From assembly GCA_905221605.1 (NCBI GenBank), contig CAJNDS010000479.1, positions 66,057 to 130,056 on the forward strand: 64,000 nt of DNA. Direction: 5' to 3'. This document shows, piece after piece, positions 38,414-47,900 of the stretch. Every line of letters starts with the position of its first letter. The first letter of the stretch is position 1. The position numbers and the translations under genes were made by a program. This stretch comes from Symbiodinium natans. Taxonomy: Eukaryota; Sar; Dinophyceae; Suessiales; Symbiodiniaceae. The notes under the pieces are model-generated. The model did no database searches and was not told the origin of the DNA. It was given only the letters and a program-made list of their open reading frames with translations.

Positions 38414-38677
38414 ACAACAAAAACAACAGCCATCACTCACTGCCAGGGGCACCACTCTGCCTGCTGTGAGACTGCCAGCCTGCCGGCTCATGGCAGATGG
38501 GTTTAGACTTGCCAAGTTCTTGACAGAGGTAAGCGAGAGCACACCCACACAAAGCAGAAGCTTAGAAGCAGTATGAAATTGTGCAGTGAAGACTTGTGAA
38601 CTGATTCAACATCTGCCAAATTCAGCACGGAGAGGCAAGAGTGAGCACACCCACATAAAGTTTGACATCAAGCAAAA

Positions 38678-38798
38678 GCTGACAGCACCCTAAGCGCTTC
38701 CCAGCCGGTCCCCCAGGCCAGTACTAGGCGGGCTCTCCACCGCTTAACTTCGGAGGTCAGAAGAGATCCGGTGCATTCGGTGAGATATGGCCGTCAGC
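38678..38798 (-). rRNA. 5S rRNA (unit 1)
   Basis: This 121-nt RNA is the 5S component of the large ribosomal subunit. Helix I closes between GCUGACGGC and GCUGUCAGC. Characteristic internal sequences include CCGAAGUUAAGC and GCCUAGUACUGGCCUGGGGG. A TTTT follows the 3' end on the gene strand, as for a Pol III gene. Linkage of 5S to SL RNA genes is known from other dinoflagellates. Confidence 0.97.
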
Positions 38799-39069
38799 GA
38801 CTCTACAGTCATTAACAGACTTCAAGGTTTTATCGCTGGACTTCTAAAGTTCTATCCTAACCTTTGAGCCACATGGCCACTGCTGCTTCCGAAAAAAAAT
38901 AAGCAAATTCTGTACACTCCCAACTCAACATGCGAAGGCCTGCTTCCCAAATCTACTAACTTTGGTGCAAGCTCGCTAAGCAAAAAAAAACTCAGGAACA
39001 CGAGCGAGCAGCTTTTGGCCCCCACCAAGTTGAGGAGCAGCACAGCAGCATCAAATTCCCCTTGCTGTT

Positions 39070-39226
39070 GGCAACAGCTCACAAGCTAGTTGCCTCTCAA
39101 GAAATTCTGCTATGGATGACTCCATCGGAGACTCCTAAGGCGTTACAGGCCTCAGAGTGCAGTGAACTGCTCGACCCTATGAGAGCGAGCTGCTGGATCT
39201 CCGCCCAACACTAGCCAGGTAAGTTT
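39070..39226 (-). ncRNA. U1 snRNA (complete copy, units 1/2 boundary)
   Basis: U1 recognises 5' splice sites. The 5' end AAACUUACCUGG is complementary to CAGGUAAGU. Stem-loop I is GAG-AUCCAGCAG-CUC (compare AUCACGAAG, the U1-70K loop). Stem-loop II has the loop CUGCACUC, matching the UUGCACUCC U1A-binding loop. Stem-loop III is AUGGA-GUCA-UCCAU. A weak Sm-like AAUUUCUUG and a strong 3' hairpin GGCAAC...GUUGCC follow. About 157 nt, near the usual 164. Confidence 0.9.
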
Positions 39227-39360
39227 ACACAGGAGCTGCTAGTCACTTACCTGCCAATGAACTTTTTTTGAGCATGGGGTACAGCAAGCTAGCTGGGCCT
39301 TCGACTGATAGTAGGTTCCTGCTCAAGAAGAGTTCAAAAATCTAATCAAGAGATCTAAAA

Positions 39361-39410
39361 AAAACTTGGTACACTTCTCGATTTGTGCGTGTCATCCTTG
39401 CGCAGGGGCC

Positions 39411-39442
<32 letters not shown>

Positions 39443-39469
39443 TCGGATGATCCCCGAAGGGAATCCGAT
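39361..39469 (-). ncRNA. U6 snRNA (unit 2)
   Basis: Reads identical to the unit 1 copy, including the T8 terminator. Confidence 0.97.
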
Positions 39470-39786
39470 TTCGCTCGAAGTTGCCAAATAAGATATCTCC
39501 ACAACAAACCCGAGAAAAAAACCTTGCAACTGAACCAGTTGCTGGAGGTGAGTAGCCTTACAGTGTGAGCTCAGGGAGTCAGACAACTCAAGGCCAAAGG
39601 TGCAAAGAGTACCTCTTATACACTCTGCATCACCTCAGGGAGGGAGCAGTTGCTAACACCTCCACCGAAAAAAAAGCCAGCATAGAGGAGCTTGCAATCG
39701 GAAGCAAGCTCCAAAAAACAGAAGTGAACCTGCAGCCGACTGCTGTGGCCGGCAAGAGAGTATTACTAGGTGGTCAGTGCAGAGGC

Positions 39787-39846
39787 ACCGTAGCCATTTT
39801 GGCTCAAGGTACAAATCGGGCCCTTGCTGCAAAGCAGGCCTTTTGT
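39787..39846 (+). ncRNA. Spliced-leader RNA (unit 2)
   Basis: The exact 22-nt leader, GU donor and hairpin as in unit 1. Confidence 0.97.
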
Positions 39847-40909
39847 CTTTTCCTTGCGAGAGAAGAGAAGAAGCCTTTTTGGCTTTCTTCTTTGGCTAGC
39901 TAAGTTGCTGGAAAATTCTTAAAAGCAAGTTTTTTCTTTTCATGCACATGGAACCCCACATTTACACTTGGGCAAAACCCAAACCTGGGTTTTTTTTTGG
40001 AACAAATGTTCGAGATTTCAGAACTTTCTCAACATCATTGTTCTTATGGTGGTCTTTGGCATCAAAAGTATCCAGACCGGTCTGATCTTTGAGAATGCTG
40101 AAAACTCGAAACAGCTTTCTCTCGGAAAGAGGATCTATGATCATGCTTATACAACTGATCTCCGAATTAAGTGACACGTTAACAAATAGGATCTTTTGCA
40201 GCCAATTTTACTGCCCATTGAAAGAAAGATCTCATTGTTTCAGGAAATCTCACATTACTAAAACAACTTCATGTACCTGTCTTCGTGTTCACCTTGAATT
40301 AAACAACAAGAAAGGATTTTATAAGCAACAAAGCCACTCAAAGCTTCACTTATTCGGAAAAGTCACTTCAGTGCCATTGATTTTTGCTCAAAAATTGTCA
40401 AAACTTGAAAATTGAACGAATTCTTTCCAGCCAACCAAACTGTTGCAGGTTTGAAAGATGAAACAGAAAAAAACATTCACTTCCTTGTTGGCAAATTTCA
40501 ACAATTGCTGAGCATCTGATCTCTAGGAGGTTCTTAATTCTTAAGCAAAGTGCAGAGCGGTTCTCCAAATACATGTCCAGCACAGGGAATAATTTTGAAG
40601 TCTTCAAATTTGAAACATGAACAAAAAACATGAAAAACAAAAATTTTAAAAAATCAACAAGGAAAACAAAAAAGTGAATCTTGGCAACTAATTTACCTGC
40701 CTTTCAGAACAGATTCCAGATTTTACCAGTTCAAAAAACGTGGAAAAAAATTCAAAAACAGCTTCTAACACGAAAAACATTTCTTACTCCAGTGTCGCAC
40801 TTGCTTCGCTCGCCAGCTGGATTGCCAGGGATGTCGATGGGTTTTCAAGATAGTGCACACAGTCTCTTTGCATCAAGCTTGCAGGCAGTCTGACTGCCTC
40901 ATACAGAGC

Positions 40910-41095
40910 ATACCTTCTCGGCCTTTTGGCTATGATCAAGTGTAGTATCTGTTCTTATCAGTGTGACAACTGATATGTCTCCAACTGGAGACTTGCTTGT
41001 CACATCAATTTTTGCTGGGGAAGTGTCTTCATGAGCTCGCTCAGAAGCCTTCACGTGTTGCGCTGGCATGGCACCAAGCCAGTGGCAGCACACCC
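40910..41095 (+). ncRNA. U2 snRNA (unit 2)
   Basis: Reads identical to the unit 1 copy. Confidence 0.97.
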
Positions 41096-41364
41096 TACTG
41101 GGGTAACTATGCATGTTCAGAGTCTGACTCATCTGCTGCCTGAACTTGAAGATTTCCACCTAGCAAAATGCTAAACTGCACCGAGTGTTACTTTCACAGC
41201 TATGCCAGCAGCTATGCTCTGTTACTTCACAGCTATGCTCTGGAAACAGGGTTTTGGGATGCATCATGGTCGCGGTCAGCCCAGCTGAAACGTGACCTGT
41301 GTCACAAAGACCGATGTGGGTTTTGTGACACACAGTCACACACTGACATTGAGCACTTTCTGTT

Positions 41365-41501
41365 GGGCCGAAGCCCACATAAAAATTGCAAGAATGACCT
41401 TGACGATCAAACTTGACGGGAATTGGAGTAGTTTTCAACTAGCAAACAGCGCACCTCCGCTAAGCGTCACTGATAGCGCTATTGCCCCTTCCGCAAGGAT
41501 A
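41365..41501 (-). ncRNA. U4 snRNA (unit 2)
   Basis: Reads identical to the unit 1 copy. Confidence 0.94.
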
Positions 41502-42096
41502 CTTAAGATCAGAACCTCGTATGTGTTGCTCGACATCCAAAACTAACCATTGTAGCAAAATGTTTGGAGCAGGACAAAAAAGCGAGAATGCAGGACGGAT
41601 GAAGCCAAAGCTTCTTGCAAAGCTCCGTTGCCTCGGCAAAACCATCCTCAGCCAGGAAGAAGTTGCTGGTCCTGACAGCAGTGGTTTTCAATTCTTTCGC
41701 TGGGATTCTATCATCCTGTCACCTCTGGAGCTTGGGTGGAGGAGGGCAACTACTGTCTCCAAGTCCTGCCCTTCATGTGGAGAGCTCACCTCCCTTTAGC
41801 TTGCAGACTGCAAGGTTGGCATAGAGTAGTCTGTGCCAACCTGGCAGGCAAAGATTGAGGGAAGGCTCAGGCTGGCAACAGAGCAGGCAAAACTCAACAC
41901 TGCAAGCAGATGGGAGAGAGTGAGCTTGAATGGATGGCAGTGACCTCTGGTGGCATGAATGTGCACCACTCCACTCTTTTTTGTCCCCTGCAAGAAACCC
42001 TACTCGGCTGGTGTTGCCTCCTCTAGCAAGACAAACTTCATGCACACGTGTCATTGCGATTGTCTTCTTCTGCATCAGATGGTTTCAAAGCTAGCC

Positions 42097-42205
42097 ATCA
42101 CAGCGTTCACTTCATAGCGCACCAATCTTTCGCCTTTTACTAAAGGTTGCCGTGAATGGGACGCATCAATGTGACTCACACAATTTTTGCGGAGCTTCGT
42201 GCTCC
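42097..42205 (+). ncRNA. U5 snRNA (unit 2)
   Basis: Reads identical to the unit 1 copy. Confidence 0.96.
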
Positions 42206-42470
42206 AACAACAAAAACAACAGCCATCACTCACTGCCAGGGGCACCACTCTGCCTGCTGTGAGACTGCCAGCCTGCCGGCTCATGGCAGATGGGTTTAGA
42301 CTTGCCAAGTTCTTGACAGAGGTAAGCGAGAGCACACCCACACAAAGCAGAAGCTTAGAAGCAGTATGAAATTGTGCAGTGAAGACTTGTGAACTGATTC
42401 AACATCTGCCAAATTCAGCACGGAGAGGCAAGAGTGAGCACACCCACATAAAGTTTGACATCAAGCAAAA

Positions 42471-42591
42471 GCTGACAGCACCCTAAGCGCTTCCCAGCCG
42501 GTCCCCCAGGCCAGTACTAGGCGGGCTCTCCACCGCTTAACTTCGGAGGTCAGAAGAGATCCGGTGCATTCGGTGAGATATGGCCGTCAGC
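42471..42591 (-). rRNA. 5S rRNA (unit 2)
   Basis: Reads identical to the unit 1 copy. Confidence 0.97.
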
Positions 42592-42861
42592 GACTCTACA
42601 GTCATTAACAGACTTCAAGGTTTTATCGCTGGACTTCTAAAGTTCTATCCTAACCTTTGAGCCACATGGCCACTGCTGCTTCCGAAAAAAATAAGCAAAT
42701 TCTGTACACTCCCAACTCAACATGCGAAGGCCTGCTTCCCAAATCTACTAACTTTGGTGCAAGCTCGCTAAGCAAAAAAAAACTCAGGAACACGAGCGAG
42801 CAGCTTTTGGCCCCCACCAAGTTGAGGAGCAGCACAGCAGCATCAAATTCCCCTTGCTGTT

Positions 42862-43018
42862 GGCAACAGCTCACAAGCTAGTTGCCTCTCAAGAAATTCT
42901 GCTATGGATGACTCCATCGGAGACTCCTAAGGCGTTACAGGCCTCAGAGTGCAGTGAACTGCTCGACCCTATGAGAGCGAGCTGCTGGATCTCCGCCCAA
43001 CACTAGCCAGGTAAGTTT
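42862..43018 (-). ncRNA. U1 snRNA (units 2/3 boundary)
   Basis: Reads identical to the copy at 39070-39226. Confidence 0.9.
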
Positions 43019-43152
43019 ACACAGGAGCTGCTAGTCACTTACCTGCCAATGAACTTTTTTTGAGCATGGGGTACAGCAAGCTAGCTGGGCCTTCGACTGA
43101 TAGTAGGTTCCTGCTCAAGAAGAGTTCAAAAATCTAATCAAGAGATCTAAAA

Positions 43153-43202
43153 AAAACTTGGTACACTTCTCGATTTGTGCGTGTCATCCTTGCGCAGGGG
43201 CC

Positions 43203-43234
<32 letters not shown>

Positions 43235-43261
43235 TCGGATGATCCCCGAAGGGAATCCGAT
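43153..43261 (-). ncRNA. U6 snRNA (unit 3)
   Basis: Reads identical to the unit 1 copy. Confidence 0.97.
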
Positions 43262-43578
43262 TTCGCTCGAAGTTGCCAAATAAGATATCTCCACAACAAA
43301 CCCGAGAAAAAAACCTTGCAACTGAACCAGTTGCTGGAGGTGAGTAGCCTTACAGTGTGAGCTCAGGGAGTCAGACAACTCAAGGCCAAAGGTGCAAAGA
43401 GTACCTCTTATACACTCTGCATCACCTCAGGGAGGGAGCAGTTGCTAACACCTCCACCGAAAAAAAAGCCAGCATAGAGGAGCTTGCAATCGGAAGCAAG
43501 CTCCAAAAAACAGAAGTGAACCTGCAGCCGACTGCTGTGGCCGGCAAGAGAGTATTACTAGGTGGTCAGTGCAGAGGC

Positions 43579-43638
43579 ACCGTAGCCATTTTGGCTCAAG
43601 GTACAAATCGGGCCCTTGCTGCAAAGCAGGCCTTTTGT
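43579..43638 (+). ncRNA. Spliced-leader RNA (unit 3)
   Basis: The exact leader, donor and hairpin. It is the nearest array gene left of the Copia insertion, about 840 bp away. Confidence 0.97.
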
Positions 43639-44477
43639 CTTTTCCTTGCGAGAGAAGAGAAGAAGCCTTTTTGGCTTTCTTCTTTGGCTAGCTAAGTTGC
43701 TGGAAAATTCTTAAAAGCAAGTTTTTTCTTTTCATGCACATGGAACCCCACATTTACACTTGGGCAAAACCCAAACCTGGGTTTTTTTTTTGGAACAAAT
43801 GTTCGAGATTTCAGAACTTTCTCAACATCATTGTTCTTATGGTGGTCTTTGGCATCAAAAGTATCCAGACCGGTCTGATCTTTGAGAATGCTGAAAACTC
43901 GAAACAGCTTTCTCTCGGAAAGAGGATCTATGATCATGCTTATACAACTGATCTCCGAATTAAGTGACACGTTAACAAATAGGATCTTTTGCAGCCAATT
44001 TTACTGCCCATTGAAAGAAAGATCTCATTGTTTCAGGAAATCTCACATTACTAAAACAACTTCATGTACCTGTCTTCGTGTTCACCTTGAATTAAACAAC
44101 AAGAAAGGATTTTATAAGCAACAAAGCCACTCAAAGCTTCACTTATTCGGAAAAGTCACTTCAGTGCCATTGATTTTTGCTCAAAAATTGTCAAAACTTG
44201 AAAATTGAACGAATTCTTTCCAGCCAACCAAACTGTTGCAGGTTTGAAAGATGAAACAGAAAAAAACATTCACTTCCTTGTTGGCAAATTTCAACAATTG
44301 CTGAGCATCTGATCTCTAGGAGGTTCTTAATTCTTAAGCAAAGTGCAGAGCGGTTCTCCAAATACATGTCCAGCACAGGGAATAATTTTGAAGTCTTCAA
44401 ATTTGAAACATGAACAAAAAACATGAAAAACAAAAATTTTAAAAAATCAACAAGGAAAACAAAAAAGTGAATCTTGG

Positions 44478-44913
44478 TGTTAGTGGGCATGCAGCAAGGG
44501 TGCACTTATCAAGAAGTGTACCAAGTTTTGAGCGTATCCTGTGCAAGGATGACACGCTTGCAGGATCATTCGCACTATCCGGACGATATCTGGCTCAAGA
44601 ATGAGCACGCGCAAATCGAGAAGTGCCTCTTGGGTGGGGTGGGATATTCAGGGTGTTTTCGGGGGTTGGACCCCGGGGATAACCTGGTACCCTAGTCCTG
44701 TCCTTGACCTCCCCTCCCTGTAGTCCTGAACCCAGGTTGCTTGGGGGGAGTTCTTTTGACTTTTGAGTTCCGGGTCGGAGATGTCTTGTTGATGATGGCT
44801 TCCTCGAATTATGATTCTCTCGATGATGTCCCCTTTAGCATTCGCCAGCAGTTAGCATCACCTACACCATCACACTTCAGCAATGTCTCTGATTCGGGCC
44901 ATAACCTTTCACA
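44478..44913 (+). repeat. 5' LTR of element 3
   Basis: 436 bp, TGTTAG...TTCACA. It carries three segments that match U6 snRNA (44512-44529, 44538-44557 and 44606-44625) and also contains the first ATG of the polyprotein ORF (44792). Confidence 0.96.
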
Positions 44914-47900
44914 GGTTATGAGCCCAACGGGCGCATATCCGCAAACACACATCACCTCATCAGCACAGCAGCAGCAGCAGCAGCAACATGCCGATGCAGA
45001 AGCTCCAGCTATCTTGTTTCGATCGATGGCACAACTACGAATCCCAAGTGAGATCTTGCATAGTCTGCAGCATCTAGCCAATGTCAATCTTGGAGGCCTA
45101 CAAGATTTGGACACCCTGAGGCAGGGCATGGGTATGTTGGCACAAGAGCTCAACGTTCGAACGGAAAGTTTGTCCAAAGCAGTGACAGCGGTGGCGGATC
45201 TTTCCTCGATGGTGAGAGATGGGGCGATGGTCTTGGAGGGTCAAGTGAAGGACGCTTCCGATGAGAGGCAATGTCTGGTGGCCCAGATGAACCGTGTGTG
45301 GAAGAATCAAGAGGATTTCTCTGCACGCCTATTGGCACTTGAAGGTGCTGCATCGCGACTGGAAGAAAGCAGCATGCAACAGCAGGCTGCGCTCCAGGAA
45401 CTTGATCTTAAGCTGGGTGGCCTGAACCTGGCGTTCGACCAGGCCAGGGAGGCCGTTCAGCAGTTGCAGGATGAGGACCCTGCAAGCCTCGAGTCTGCAG
45501 TGGGGACGATGCGCTCACAAACTGCACTCCTGAGTACAACTATGACACGTCTGGAAGCCTTGTCGCATGATGTGGAACTGGCAAACAGGCGAGTTGCCCA
45601 ACAGGAAGCTGCGTCTAAGAAGGACCTCGAGCAGTTGGCGTCAGTGACGGATGCCACAGTGAAGCTTGAGGCCAGATGCGAGCAGATAGAAAGGGCGTTG
45701 GAGGAGCGAGGCCAGCTGATGGCCCCAGTTCCTGAGCGGACTGTGCGATTCCAACAGACTTCGAAGCCGCCTGAGGTGGCCAAGCCTACGACTTCCTGGC
45801 AACCTCTCCCAGGAACTGAAGGGACCCAGGTGCAGAGATTTGAGATGTCTCCCGAATCTTTACAGCAGCCTGCCATCGACGAGTGGTACACTGCTGAGGA
45901 GGAGGGGGAGGGGCCAGCTAGCTGGGACTTTTCTTCGAAACCACCTGGCTTGTTTCAGCCTCAGTCACTGCCACCCTCACTGCCGGAAGTAGCCCGAAGG
46001 ATTGGGTCCGGACATGCTTTTGAGAAGGTGCCCGCTGGACAGTGGAAGATGCTTAAAGATTGCCCGGTCCTGAAGCTGAACTCTGACGAACCTTGGGAAA
46101 GAGGTTTGGTTTTGAGACAGTGGGAAAATGAGACAGGAGCAATTGCAGCTGTGGTGGCTTCGTCCTTTGGTGCTTTCTTCAGACGACGGATGAAGGAGGC
46201 CTTGGATCGCTATCAACAGCGCCAGAGTAGCGGTGTGGAAGAGGATGTCCCGAGCATCCCACCAGAAGAAAGAGAATATGAGACTCGTTTGGGAGTCATG
46301 CTCATCAAGGTACTGCCTGCATCCATCAGACAACCGGTGATGGAGCGCACAACAAGCTTGGAGGAGCCGTTGTCCACCCTCTTGCTTTTGGAGTCGGTGA
46401 TCGAGCGGTTCTCGCCCGGTGGCACATCTGAGATGACATCATTGTTGCAGTATCAGCGGTGTCTTCCGACGGCAAATTCTTATAAGGAGCTCCTGGAAAT
46501 CTTGCGGAAGTTTGATTTGGCACGAACTCGGACGACGTATTTGCAGTTGCCTGGGCTACCAGCCCATGAGGTCATCAAATCTCTCGATGGTCTGACTCGG
46601 ACGTTGGAAAGAAAAAATCCCGCGTTGGCCATGAGATTGAACTTGATTCGGATGACGCCTGAGGTAATGGTACCATCGGAGACTGGGGTTCAGAGGATGC
46701 TCACTACGTTGGTGCAAGAGGGCCGACGACTGCAAGCTGAGGACGAGATCTCCAAGAGCAAGTCAAATCAGGTGTACATTGAGGACTCTCAAGCTTCCCA
46801 GGCCGCAGGACGACATGCCGGAAAAGGAAAGGGGCGAAGTCCAAAGGACACTTTGTGCAAGTTCCACATGATGGAGCGCGGGTGCGTGAAGGGTGAGGCG
46901 TGTGAATATTCACACGCGGCGCCCAAAGCTGCCAAGGGCAAAGGCAAGGGCGATGGCAAGAGCAAAACGGATCAGTCAAGGCAGACCCCCAAACCTAAGC
47001 CTAAAGCTGAAGCCAAGGCGGAAGCCAAAGCGGCAGCAGACACCTCAGCACAATCGACAGCTACAAACCCCCCAAAACCTAAACCGAAGGCCAAAGCGAA
47101 AGCAGAGGCAAAAGCAGCAGCAGCTAGACCGTTAGTTGGTGCTGGGGCGAGAGCTTCGGCAGTGCGATCTTGTGCAATGGCTGCGCGAGAGTCGTTTGAA
47201 GATGAGGGCTCTGAGGCTGATCGTTCGGAAGTGTTGTCGTACATCACCGACCAGTCGATAGCATTGACTTCCGACGAGACTTTCTCGGCGCGTTCGAGGT
47301 CTGAACAGGGAACGGAAGATGAGAATGAGTCTGATGTGCATCCTTTAGCTGGCGTAGATCAGGAAGGGCGTGGGAACATCACTCCTGTTCGACATCCGCT
47401 ATGGTATCTTGTGATGTCACCTGAGGAGTTCCTACAGTGGCAACACAATTCGTCATGGATTTGCACTCGGGCATGCGATCAGTTCCGAAGGGTGAATAGT
47501 CCAACTGCCATCGCTATCGGCATCTGGTTTACTCTGGGATGGGAAGGCTATCCTGAAGCAATCTCGGATGTGGAGGTTGGAGAGGAACAAATCATCCTAC
47601 AAGCCCGCCGGGTGTTGGTGATGCATGAGGATGGCGTAGCGAGACAAGGCTATGTGGTGTGGGTGATGGATACCGATAGTGGACAAGAGCAATTCTTGGC
47701 ACTGTCAGAGTGGGAAACGGCGCCTGTCGTGAGACCCTGGAATGCACCGTACCCTGCAGAGAGCAGGCCAGAGCTAGTGCCTGAACTATCCAAGGCTGCT
47801 CCCCCGAAGAAATCTCCAACTACCTCACCGCCGCCATCACTTGGACCTTCTACGGTAGCTCAGCCAAAGCAGGCTTCAGGAGGAGACGAGTCCTCTTATC

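Larger units (their letters stand above)
35355..39120. repeat. Splicing-RNA array, unit 1 (3766 bp)
   Basis: Gene order along the plus strand: partial U1(-), U6(-), SL RNA(+), U2(+), U4(-), U5(+), 5S rRNA(-), then the next U1(-). Unit boundaries are taken arbitrarily at TCCATCGG inside U1, where the array starts. Compared with units 2, 3 and 5 it lacks 27 bp of a small CAGCTATG-type tandem repeat near 37430. Confidence 0.95.
39121..42912. repeat. Splicing-RNA array, unit 2 (3792 bp)
   Basis: Same gene order as unit 1. It has the longer CAGCTATG-type repeat stretch near 41200. Confidence 0.95.

Noticed and set aside
44588-44602. Relic of the spliced leader in the element 3 LTR (TGGCTCAAG)
   Set aside because: Only nine bases match and the conserved CCGTAGCCATTT part is absent, so chance is sufficient.
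44741-44791. Starting the element 3 polyprotein at 44741
   Set aside because: That position is a TTG codon. The first in-frame ATG is at 44792, which is the more plausible start in a eukaryote.
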